From: Acetobacteraceae bacterium | GTDB taxonomy: Bacteria > Pseudomonadota > Alphaproteobacteria > Acetobacterales > Acetobacteraceae | Direction: 5' to 3' | DNA: 15,253 nt | NCBI GenBank assembly: GCA_025356735.1 | Contig: JANXRT010000046.1 | Location: 1-15,253, forward strand | Shown: positions 6,901 to 12,844 of the stretch, piece after piece | How positions within the stretch are numbered: position 1 is the stretch's first letter | Layout of the letters: every line of letters starts with the position of its first letter | The notes under the pieces: model-generated | What the model was told of the DNA's origin: nothing | Databases searched by the model: none | Seen by the model: the letters and a program-made list of their open reading frames with translations, nothing else | Program-made: the position numbers and the translations under genes

Positions 6901-7119
6901 CGCGAAAGTCAGCGTGCCGTTGACGACAAGATTGCTGTTAAGGTCGATCGTCTGGACGGTATCGCTGGCGCCAGCCGCGATGGTCACAGTGTAGCTCGGG
7001 TCAGCGACTTGCTTCATCGTGACGTCGGCGGCCGCATCGTTCGGGATTGCGCCTTCCGTCCAGTTCGTTGCCAGGTTCCAGTCACCTGAGGTGCCGGTCT
7101 TCCAGTTGAAATTTGCCAT
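3931..7119 (-). CDS. Large repeat-containing surface/secreted protein with C-terminal DUF4214 modules
   Basis: A 1062-residue protein. Residues 5-27 carry the 'G-x-S-G-D-W-N-x-A-x-N-W-x-x-G-x-I-P-N' opening seen at the start of autotransporter-like and adhesin passengers. Residues ~30-430 are Gly/Thr/Val-rich beta sequence (e.g. GGTLTTGGLTLLAGGVLAGG), suggestive of a beta-solenoid. Residues ~431-760 are three 110-residue repeats (SSPTL.VAENAA..., ending TFTYTVADPA.NVSTGTATL), looking like cadherin/Ig-type beta domains. A Pro/Gly hinge (GGGTGTPPPPDM) follows. From ~826 to the end are about four DUF4214-type units, each with LYxGLLGR-like and 'F-x-x-x-I-x-x-S-x-E' elements (QRLYVGLLGR, ASLYQGLLGR, HELYETGLGR, ASLYQAGFGR). 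DUF4214 often ends RTX/type I-secreted and S-layer-like proteins. No N-terminal signal peptide, LPxTG, barrel domain or GGxGxDxxx calcium repeats are visible. A type I route is plausible, but no transporter is nearby. The role (adhesin, matrix or S-layer-like) is inferred. Confidence 0.9.
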   Translation of the reverse strand: MANFNWKTGTSGDWNLATNWTEGAIPNDAAADVTMKQVADPSYTVTIAAGASDTVQTIDLNSNLVVNGTLTFAPGSIGDLGHDYEGSVVTMTNGTIVNAGLVYAHVDTFGAVEFKGTNPVYLAFELQVHDGTTTLDTSSIGLLKSTTMFDGIFEVESATSTFNFGGKLGGLTVDIEEISGPKATLTPNFFSQLIYDGPGSQINEWNGTAYVPVESTLKLIDNAAFVTVTGGRDYTTAGTLTIGNNGMFEQAGGTLTTGGLTLLAGGVLAGGISVTGSVVGEGQVTVKGAVTNNGQIVSDGPGIVFRDAITGTGEITFNRTAPLPGWLHGEVVGAVPGIVEVGAVGAGQTIKMIGNDIVVLDNFAAFNGAITATGTGNTLALVGFTQAQATVAVGVGGGVALTIGGKTIQAGNIQQLRFSDGDVAVGPPAADPVVSSPTLLVAENAASGAIGIAAPTDPNYMAAQLVITAATLPTDGGVTLANGTAVAAGQVLTADQLTGLRFTPTTGKFDVTSTFTYTVADPAKNVSTGTATLTVGPALGSPVLSSPTLLVAENAAAGVIGIAAPTDPNYTAAQLVITAATLPTDGSVTLADGTAVSAGQVLTGDQLTSLRFTPAAGKFNATSAFTYTVADPAKNVSTGTATLAIGPALGSPVLSSPTLTVAENAAAGVIGIAAPTDPNYTAAQLVITAATLPADGSVTLADGTAVAAGQVLTGDQLTGLLFTPTAGQFNASSAFTYTVADPAENVSTGTATLAIGAEIPVVPPVGGGTGTPPPPDMLVMPAPVDGVSITDLSSADINAVLSLGTQLSFIGGTETVMLTDSSLSVGPDTNAATIQRLYVGLLGRATDTAGLVTWDAQLSVGVSKASVADSILKSQEYVAGHGTPDDSQFVASLYQGLLGRPPEAAGAALWTGQLALGVSRGTVAAAIADSAEAKSNLATATAQLYVPSAAGTLVHELYETGLGREVEASVLPTYKAMYASTTPTQFATAITQSAEFMSLHAGQDNNAYVASLYQAGFGRAVDPGGLATWTDLLNSGASRGVVLLDIATSGEAAARLTHNLAA
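4841..5830 (-). repeat. Three tandem 330-bp in-frame DNA repeats
   Basis: The block beginning TGACGTTCT (plus-strand reading) occurs at 4881, 5211 and 5541, an exact 330-bp period (110 codons). Aligning the copies starting at 4881 and 5211 by hand gives about 35 differences in 330 positions, near 89% identity with no gaps; the third copy is of similar closeness. Long identical runs occur in the middle of the units. The arrangement suggests recent tandem duplication, or homogenisation by recombination, within the surface-protein gene. Boundaries are set to within a few codons. Confidence 0.92.
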
Positions 7120-7371
7120 CCGTGTCGATCCCGAGTTGTTGCTGGCCGGCTGGCATTCGTTGTTCCGATCTTTATGAAACCGGCGGAATTTTCATTCCGT
7201 TCTTGAATGCTTGCGGTTTGTTACGGGATTGCCGGACTTATAACGCGGTCCGAACGATGCAGGCCTTGGGGGATCGTACGGTGGATCGATGCCTCCCCGC
7301 ATCGGATCGGGCGGCCGCGTGTATCAGCAAGCCTGGAGGGAGTTGTGTCTACGATGGTCAGGCAGGCAGCT
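7120..7371. other. Intergenic region upstream of the surface-protein gene, with two small hairpins
   Basis: These 252 bases hold no gene I can support. Next to the surface-protein start they are A/T-richer than the surroundings. CGGAAT-TTTC-ATTCCG (7184-7199) is a perfect 6-bp inverted repeat in the leader of that gene. Further right, GGATCGATGC (7283-7292) and GCATCGGATC (7299-7308) form an imperfect stem with one bulge, about 60 bases after the MFS stop; it could end the MFS transcript but has no T run. The surface-protein ATG (7119) has only a weak GGGA upstream. No convincing -35/-10 pair could be fixed. Confidence 0.35.
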
Positions 7372-8550
7372 TCAACGGCCTCGGCGCGGGCGGTAGATGT
7401 CGCAGATCACGGCGCCCAGGGCGCCGGTCAACATCAGCAGGGCCATCGGCCTTGCGGTGCCGTCGCCGATCAGGCCAACGATCACGCCGCTGCCGGCGGC
7501 CAAACCAAATTGCAGGGTACCCATCAGGGCCGATGCGCTACCGGCCTGCCCAGCCTGGCGCGACAGCGCGCCAACGGTGGCGTTCGGCATGGTGAAGCCT
7601 TGGCTCGCCATCGCCAGCGCGATCGGGATCGCAACCGCGATCCAGCCACCGAAACCGGAGAAGGCGACGACGCTGAGCACGATCGTGGCGGTCAGGAACA
7701 CCCGGACGGCGATGCGGATGATGCGATCGGCACCGAACCGCGGCAGCAGCCGCGGGCTGATCTGGGAGGCGGCGATGAAACCCGCCGCGCTGAGGCCGAA
7801 CAGGGCGCCATAGCGCGCCGGGGAAAGCAGAAAGTGCTCGATGAACACCGGCGGCGAGCCGGCCAGGAACGCGAACATGCCGAACATCGCGAATCCGCCG
7901 AGCAGCGCGTGGGTTATGAAGCTGCGGTCACGCAGGATGGTGACGTAGCGCGCCACCAAGCCGCCCAGTCCAAGCTTGATACGGCGAGTTTCTGGCAGAG
8001 TTTCAGGCAGCAGGATGGCGACGCCGGCGCAGCACAATGCGCCATATACGGCGCAGATCCAGAAGATCGCCTGCCAGCCCGCCGCCGCCATGACGAAGCC
8101 GCCAAGCGTCGGTGCCAGGATCGGGGCGGCACCCATTACCAGCATGAGCTGGCTCATCAGCCTGGCCGCAGCGTGGCCGTCGGCAAGGTCACGCACGATC
8201 GCACGTGTCAGCACCATGCTGGCTGATCCGCCCAACGCCGAGATGAACCGCATGGCGGACAGCGTGAGCAGGTCGGGCGCCAGGGCACAGCCGATGGTGG
8301 CCAGGCTGTAGGTCGCGGTGCCGACGATCAGCGGCAGCCGTCGGCCGTAGCGATCGGACAGCGTGCCCTGGGTGATCTGGCCGATCGCCAGCCCGACGAA
8401 CCAGGCGGCCAGCGTGATCTGAGCCGCGCCGGCACGGCCGCCCAGCGTCGCCTCGATCGCTGGAAAAGCCGGCAAGTACATGTCGGTCGAAATCGGCCCT
8501 ACGGCGGAAAGCAGGCCGAGCAGCAGCGGCAACCAGACGGGAATTTTCAT
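7372..8550 (-). CDS. Bcr/CflA-type MFS multidrug efflux transporter (DHA1 family)
   Basis: A 392-residue, very hydrophobic protein with about 12 predicted membrane segments. Helix 1 ends in the Bcr/CflA signature STDMYLPAFPAI (21-32). MFS motif A is present between helices 2 and 3 (GTLSDRYGRRLPL, 62-74), and a motif-B-like RFISALGGSA...RAIVRDL stretch at 101-122. Motif C of drug:H+ antiporters is at about 140-151 (GAAPILAPTLGG). Family members export drugs or small metabolites (chloramphenicol, bicyclomycin, cysteine-like compounds) in exchange for protons across the inner membrane; the substrate here is unknown. The frame stays open far upstream, but the ATG at 8548-8550 gives the correct family N-terminus. 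The extra 237 codons are antisense to recX and not family-like. It is divergent from recX and shows no sign of an operon partner. Confidence 0.93.
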   Translation of the reverse strand: MKIPVWLPLLLGLLSAVGPISTDMYLPAFPAIEATLGGRAGAAQITLAAWFVGLAIGQITQGTLSDRYGRRLPLIVGTATYSLATIGCALAPDLLTLSAMRFISALGGSASMVLTRAIVRDLADGHAAARLMSQLMLVMGAAPILAPTLGGFVMAAAGWQAIFWICAVYGALCCAGVAILLPETLPETRRIKLGLGGLVARYVTILRDRSFITHALLGGFAMFGMFAFLAGSPPVFIEHFLLSPARYGALFGLSAAGFIAASQISPRLLPRFGADRIIRIAVRVFLTATIVLSVVAFSGFGGWIAVAIPIALAMASQGFTMPNATVGALSRQAGQAGSASALMGTLQFGLAAGSGVIVGLIGDGTARPMALLMLTGALGAVICDIYRPRRGR

Positions 8551-8746
8551 GGCGCCACCATCGGCGCGAATGCTGCATGTGCGAAGCGGCATTTGGGCAT
8601 GGGGGCCTCCCGAAGGCAGGCAGTGCGGCCTCCCGGCGAGCCTCACATGAATTTTTGCAGTGGAAGAACGGATCGCAGCAAGGTCCATGGCGGATACTGA
8701 ACCTGGCTCTGGTGTGCTCGGCGCCAGGTCATGGTAATTTCCTTGG
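8551..8746. promoter_or_regulatory. Divergent intergenic region between the MFS gene and recX
   Basis: 196 bases must contain the promoters of both genes. ACCTGGC (8701-8707) and GCCAGGT (8723-8729) form a perfect 7-bp inverted repeat with a 15-base spacer, 18 bases before the recX ATG, and could be an operator or hairpin. I found no alphaproteobacterial LexA box (GTTC-N7-GTTC) and no convincing -35/-10 pair. Confidence 0.3.
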
Positions 8747-9424
8747 ATGGTTTTTCGCGCGAGACAAGGCAAGGCGCCCCTCGGTGACGCGGCGACGCGG
8801 CCCGGTATTGCCAGATTGGTGGCTGGGCCGACGCCGACCGCGGCACGGCTGCATGAGGCGGCGCTGCGCCATCTGGCACGGTTCGCGGCCACGCAGGCAG
8901 GCCTGGTGCGGGTGCTGGACCGGCGCATCGACCGATGGGCGCGCCGCGCCATCGATGAAATACAGCGCGGTGACCAGGCGGAAGTAGAGAGCGCTACCGA
9001 TAGGATCAGCGCCGCTTGCGTGCAGGCCGCCGCCGATGCGCGGGAGGTCGCGGCCCGGCTGGTCGCCGCCGGCGTGATCGACGACGCCGTGTTCGCCGCC
9101 AGCCGGACCCGCCGGCTGCGCCGCGAGGGCAGGTCGGCGCGCGCCGTCGGCGCGCACCTGGCGATGCGCGGCGTCGATGCCGAAACGGCACGCGAGGCGG
9201 TGCCCGACGATGAGGCGGCGGAGCTTCTGGCAGCGCTGGCCGCGGCCAGACGCCGGCGCATCGGGCCGTTCCGGCGCGCCGAGATAGTGGATCAGGCCGC
9301 GCGGATGAAGGAACTGGCGATGTTGGCACGCGGCGGCTTCGCCCAGAGTGTGGCGCGTGCGGCGCTGGCGATGGACCCGGATGAGGCGGAGGCCCTGCTG
9401 ATCGAAAGTCGCCAAGCTCCCTGA
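8747..9424 (+). CDS. recX: RecX-family regulatory protein
   Basis: A 225-residue, Ala/Arg-rich, all-helical protein. RecX proteins bind RecA filaments and limit recombinase and SOS co-protease activity. The three-helix repeats are recognisable: RLHEAALRHLARFAATQAGLV (34-54) matches the 'A-L-x-x-L-A-x-R-x-x-S' first unit. LVAAGVIDDAVFAAS (105-119) is the family's 'G-x-I-D-D-x-x-F-A' unit, followed by R-rich and RGVDAETAREAV. It is longer than E. coli RecX (166 aa) because of an N-terminal extension (about 30 residues) and a longer C-terminus, as is common in alphaproteobacteria. The expected Ser/Glu of the first unit are replaced (ATQAGL). The ATG at 8747 is the first in frame; no strong Shine-Dalgarno is visible, so the start is less sure than the identity. 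No recA lies next to it. Its stop codon directly abuts the ATG of the next gene. Confidence 0.82.
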   Translation: MVFRARQGKAPLGDAATRPGIARLVAGPTPTAARLHEAALRHLARFAATQAGLVRVLDRRIDRWARRAIDEIQRGDQAEVESATDRISAACVQAAADAREVAARLVAAGVIDDAVFAASRTRRLRREGRSARAVGAHLAMRGVDAETAREAVPDDEAAELLAALAAARRRRIGPFRRAEIVDQAARMKELAMLARGGFAQSVARAALAMDPDEAEALLIESRQAP

Positions 9425-10615
9425 ATGCAAAGCCCGCAGACCCCCTTAGGGATGGCCCAAAGTCGCCGAATACCGGGTTTGCGCGGCTATTTCGACTTGA
9501 TCTCAGACAACGAGGTTCGTGGGTGGCTTTGCGACGCCGGCGATATGTCTAACCGGCTAAGGATCGACGCCTTCCTCAACTCCGATTTGATCGTGTCCGT
9601 GTCTGCCGATGGAGGGCGAAAAAGCCGGCTGCCGGGCGAGTTCGGCAGCGGATACTATGGATTTCGCTTCGGCCGATCGTTGCTGGGCAGAAAGGTCAAG
9701 ACGGTCTCCGACCTGAACCTGTTCATCGCCGGCACCAACATCCTGCTGCGACCGGGAGAGGGTGGATCAATCGTCGGCCAGAGCCTGCTCACCGCTACCG
9801 GATCCGACGCCGAATGGCTTGGCCGAACGACGGAAGACACCGACATCATCGTCACCATAGAGCATGAGGCGGCGAGGATCGGCGACACGTTGACGACCTT
9901 GGCGTTCATCCATCACCTGCACGAGAGATTCGGGCAGCCGATTCATGTCGATGGAAAGTTCAGCGATGCGGTTCGCGACCTGGTCTGCGACACGGTAATA
10001 AGCTCCGCCCCGCCGATCCGGATGCAGCCGCTACATTTTAGGCTCAACATCATCGCCGCCCGCGATATCGCCTCACCCCTCGGGCTGCACGCGTGCCAAG
10101 GCTTCTTCCTGCTTGCCGACATGGCGCTGCCGCGCCTGCCGGTGCGGCTTGAACTGCATGTCGAACCCTGCGGCCAAGCCGCCGGCGTAGTGATCGCGCC
10201 GTTCACCACGACCAAACGGAACGAACCAGACTACCATAAGCGAACCTGGAATGTGGAGGGCTGGCGCAAGGTTATTCATTACCTGACGATCGAGCGCGGC
10301 ATCTCGAACATCTATGTCATCGGTTCCTTGAATGATGATTTTGCACCGTTCGAAATGCCTGGCGTGACGCACATTTCTGATTGGCGGCTACCAAAAGTGC
10401 TGGACCTGATGCGCCGGGCATTGCTGTGCATTACGCTGGATAACGGAATGTCGCATCTGGCCCATTTCGGCGATGTCGGAAGACACCTTTTGCTCTATCC
10501 CCGCATCCACCGTCCCAACCTGGTAAGAAACCATCGGGGATTATCTATCTACAAGGAAATCAACGACATCTCGGTTGACGACGTGATCAACGGCATTCAG
10601 ATGCTTATGACGTGA
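9425..10615 (+). CDS. GT9-like (heptosyltransferase-type) glycosyltransferase with N-terminal beta module
   Basis: A 396-residue two-part protein. Residues ~20-82 (GYFDLISDNEVRGWLCD ... GYYGFRF) fit a small beta module with the 'G-Y-x-D-x-x-x-x-x-x-x-x-G-W-x-x-D' opening and 'G-x-x-G-F-R-F' ending. I recall it at the N-terminus of glycosyltransferase and polysaccharide proteins in Acetobacteraceae. From ~138 a GT-B-like catalytic half follows. ARIGDTLTTLAFIHHLHERFG (150-170) resembles the GT9 'I-G-D-x-L-x-T-x-P-x-x-x-x-L' start. VVIAPFTTTK (255-264) and W..EGWRKVIHYL (275-287) follow, then SNIYVIGS and the GT9 'D-x-G-x-x-H-L-A' motif as LDNGMSHLAHFG (338-349). GT9 enzymes transfer heptose or similar sugars to LPS core at the inner membrane's cytoplasmic face; the donor here is unknown. 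The ATG directly follows the recX stop; ATG 9452 is an alternative. The gene is much lower in GC than both neighbours, suggesting acquisition. Confidence 0.72.
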   Translation: MQSPQTPLGMAQSRRIPGLRGYFDLISDNEVRGWLCDAGDMSNRLRIDAFLNSDLIVSVSADGGRKSRLPGEFGSGYYGFRFGRSLLGRKVKTVSDLNLFIAGTNILLRPGEGGSIVGQSLLTATGSDAEWLGRTTEDTDIIVTIEHEAARIGDTLTTLAFIHHLHERFGQPIHVDGKFSDAVRDLVCDTVISSAPPIRMQPLHFRLNIIAARDIASPLGLHACQGFFLLADMALPRLPVRLELHVEPCGQAAGVVIAPFTTTKRNEPDYHKRTWNVEGWRKVIHYLTIERGISNIYVIGSLNDDFAPFEMPGVTHISDWRLPKVLDLMRRALLCITLDNGMSHLAHFGDVGRHLLLYPRIHRPNLVRNHRGLSIYKEINDISVDDVINGIQMLMT

Positions 10616-10643
10616 GACGGTTCGGGGCGTAGAAGCGGCCTTG

Positions 10644-11450
10644 CTAAAGCACCCGCACCAACCGATCGAACTCCGCGACCGTGAGCGTTTCGGCACGTCG
10701 TTCCGGCGCGATCTCGGCGCGTGCCAGCAGCGCCTCGCCGCCCAGCGGCTTGAGCGCGCCGCGCAGCATCTTGCGGCGCTGGCCGAAGGCCGCGGCGGTC
10801 AGCCGCTCCATGGCCAGGAACAGCGGGGGCGGCGGCTGCTCCGGGCGCGGGTGCAGCACGACGACGGCGGAGAACACCTTCGGCGGCGGCACGAAGGCCG
10901 CCGGCGGCAGCCGCAGCGCCAAGTCCGTGGTACACACCCACTGCGCCAGCACCGACAGCCTGCCGTATTCCGGCGTGTCGGGTGCGGCGCAGATGCGGGC
11001 GGCGACCTCAAGCTGGAACATCAGCGTCATCTGCTCGAACGATGCGGCCTGGCGCAACCAGGCGACCAGCATCGGGGTAGCCGCGTTGTATGGCAGGTTG
11101 GCGACGATCTTTCGCGGGCCTGGGACCATCGCCGGCAGGTCGAGCTTCAGCGCATCCGCCTCGATTATCCTGAGTCGGCCGTCGGCAGTAGCTGCCAGCT
11201 CGTGCATCGCGGCGACTGCCCGTGGGTCGATCTCGATCGCGGTGACGTCCAGCGCCAAGGTTCGCAGCAGCGCCCGGGTCAGGCCGCCGGGTCCGGGTCC
11301 GACCTCGATGACGTGGCACCCGGCCAGGTCGCCGGCGAGCCGCGCGATACGGTCGAGCAGGTTGGCGTCAAGCAGGAAATGCTGCCCGAGCGCCCGCCTG
11401 GCATTCAATCCGTGCCGCGCGATGGTTTCGCGCAGCGCCGGCAGCATCAT
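10644..11450 (-). CDS. rsmA: 16S rRNA (adenine1518-N6/adenine1519-N6)-dimethyltransferase
   Basis: A 268-residue KsgA/RsmA of normal length. It dimethylates the two adjacent adenines in the 3' terminal hairpin loop of 16S rRNA with S-adenosylmethionine, late in 30S assembly; loss gives kasugamycin resistance. Visible motifs are the N-terminal LGQHFLLDANLLDRI (21-35), SAM motif I VIEVGPGPGGLT (47-58), and the acidic ribose-binding loop AIEIDPRA (71-78). EADALK follows (97-102), then catalytic motif IV NLPYNAATPML (118-128) and the RNA-contact segment FVPPPKVFSAVV (186-197). Its ATG overlaps the surA TGA as ATGA (11447-11450), so translation is probably coupled. A second Met follows immediately. 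The gene is last of the lptG-lptD-surA-rsmA cluster and converges on the glycosyltransferase gene, 28 bp apart, with no clear terminator between. Confidence 0.96.
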   Translation of the reverse strand: MMLPALRETIARHGLNARRALGQHFLLDANLLDRIARLAGDLAGCHVIEVGPGPGGLTRALLRTLALDVTAIEIDPRAVAAMHELAATADGRLRIIEADALKLDLPAMVPGPRKIVANLPYNAATPMLVAWLRQAASFEQMTLMFQLEVAARICAAPDTPEYGRLSVLAQWVCTTDLALRLPPAAFVPPPKVFSAVVVLHPRPEQPPPPLFLAMERLTAAAFGQRRKMLRGALKPLGGEALLARAEIAPERRAETLTVAEFDRLVRVL

Positions 11451-12802
11451 GCGGTGCCGGTGCGCAGATCGATGGTGCCGCGGCGGTGCAGGTCGCGTTG
11501 GAGCTGGCGCGACAGCAGCTCGATCCGCTCGCTGGCCATGCGACCCTCGATCTCCTGCCTCGTCTGGGTCGCGACGTTCTTCTGCTCGCGCGAGCAGACT
11601 ATCACCACCGCGATGCCGTCATTGGAGACGATCGGCGGGCTGGCATGGTCGAGCGGCAGGCTGGCCAGCATTTGGCGGAACGGTGGTGGGCTGAGCTGTT
11701 CCAGCCGCACCTCCCCCGGATTGGATGGCCGGGGCGAGCCCGCCGCCCTGGCCGCTTCCTCCATCGCGTCGCAGCTATGCACGCTGGTGCCGATCGCCTT
11801 GGCCCGTTCCAGCACCTGGCGCTGCTGCTCGGTCGGCGCCTGCGGGTTGAGCGGGGTGGCAAAGGGCAGGAAGGCTTGGCGCATCGACAGCACCGTCGCC
11901 AGGTCGCGGCCGATTTCACGCCGGCCGGCGAGTGCCGCGATGATGTAGCCGCCGGGCACCTTGAGCGCGTTGCTGATGGCGCCGACCGGCATCTGCCTGG
12001 CAACCGCCAACACCTCGGGATCGATCTGGTTCTCCGGCAGCCAGCCGAGGTCGCCACCCTGCAACGCCGTCTGACTTTGGCTGAATTGCGCGGCCACGAC
12101 CTGGAACGGCGCGCCGGCGTGGAGCTGGGTCACCACAGTCTCGGCGAACCGTTCGGCGTCGGCGGTCTGCGCGGCGCCCTGGGCCGGAATGAAGATCTCG
12201 AGCAGGTGGTATTCCGGCTTGCCGGTCTGCGCCTGCTGCAGACGCTGCTGCTCGGCGATTTCCTCGGCCGTCGGCGGGCCACGGTCGCCGAGTTGCTGGC
12301 GCAGCACCTGGGTCCAGCCGATCTGTACCCGTATCTGGTCGATCAGAGTGCGCAGGCCGATGCCGCCGCTCGCCAGCCGGGCGCGCAGCACGCCGGGCGG
12401 CAGGTTGTTGCGGGCCTCGATGTCGCGGATGGTCTCGTCGATCTGCTTGTCCTGCACCACGATGTGGCGGCGCTGGATTTCCTGCAGCCGCAGCTTCTCC
12501 TCGATCAGCTGGCGCGTGATCTGCGGCCTGAGCCGGGCCAGCGTGTCGGGCGTCACCGGAATGCCGACCGACAGCGCGAACAACCGGCCACGGCTCGACA
12601 CGTCGGCGTTGGTGATGACGTCACCGTTGACCACGGCGACGATCGCCATCGCAGGGTTTGTGTCCGCCGGCTTTCCGGCGGCCTCCGGCGCTGCAACGCC
12701 GGCGCCGTGCCGGTTACCCGGGACTGGACCCGCGGCCACAAGCAGCACGGCACCAACCATCAGGGCGAGGCCGTGCAGCGGGGTCGTTGTTCTGGCTGTC
12801 AT
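11447..12802 (-). CDS. surA: Periplasmic chaperone / peptidyl-prolyl isomerase SurA
   Basis: A 451-residue SurA family protein. SurA escorts unfolded outer-membrane beta-barrel proteins, including LptD, across the periplasm to the BAM machine. A signal peptide is visible (hydrophobic LALMVGAVLLVAAG, ~12-25). Then comes the SurA N-terminal domain (IVAVVNGDVITNADV, 54-68; RQLIEEKLRLQEIQRRHIVV, 97-116). One parvulin domain follows at about 198-293 (YHLLEIFIPAQG; FSQSQTALQGGDLGWLPENQ; VPGGYIIAAL). The C-terminal ~150 residues look like a second, degenerate parvulin region (LEQLSPPPFRQML, IVSNDGIAVVIVCSREQKN) that has lost the GGDLGW signature. The ATG at 12800-12802 is chosen because AGGAGG precedes it by 10 bases and the signal peptide starts properly; a GTG at 12826 is less likely. 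It follows lptD by 42 bp and overlaps rsmA by 4 bp. Confidence 0.93.
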   Translation of the reverse strand: MTARTTTPLHGLALMVGAVLLVAAGPVPGNRHGAGVAAPEAAGKPADTNPAMAIVAVVNGDVITNADVSSRGRLFALSVGIPVTPDTLARLRPQITRQLIEEKLRLQEIQRRHIVVQDKQIDETIRDIEARNNLPPGVLRARLASGGIGLRTLIDQIRVQIGWTQVLRQQLGDRGPPTAEEIAEQQRLQQAQTGKPEYHLLEIFIPAQGAAQTADAERFAETVVTQLHAGAPFQVVAAQFSQSQTALQGGDLGWLPENQIDPEVLAVARQMPVGAISNALKVPGGYIIAALAGRREIGRDLATVLSMRQAFLPFATPLNPQAPTEQQRQVLERAKAIGTSVHSCDAMEEAARAAGSPRPSNPGEVRLEQLSPPPFRQMLASLPLDHASPPIVSNDGIAVVIVCSREQKNVATQTRQEIEGRMASERIELLSRQLQRDLHRRGTIDLRTGTA

Positions 12803-12812
12803 GTCACAGGGT

Positions 12813-12818
12813 CCTCCT
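12813..12818 (-). promoter_or_regulatory. Ribosome binding site of surA
   Basis: AGGAGG on the minus strand, 10 bases before ATG 12802. It lies inside the codons that would be added by starting at the GTG at 12826, and so argues for the ATG start. Confidence 0.7.
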
Positions 12819-12844
12819 GGCAGCACCGCCAGACTCGGGCGCGC

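Noticed and set aside
5398..7089. A 563-codon plus-strand open frame opposite the surface-protein gene.
   Set aside because: Its Gly/Arg/His/Asp-rich composition, lack of recognisable domains and complete overlap with a well-supported gene mark it as a GC-rich antisense shadow.
8551..9261. The minus-strand frame of the MFS gene stays open for 237 more codons, over recX.
   Set aside because: The extension is Arg/Ala/Ser-rich shadow sequence antisense to recX; the Bcr/CflA N-terminus begins exactly at ATG 8550.
10616..10643. Possible terminator between the convergent glycosyltransferase and rsmA genes.
   Set aside because: Only 28 bases, with no convincing stem or T run seen.
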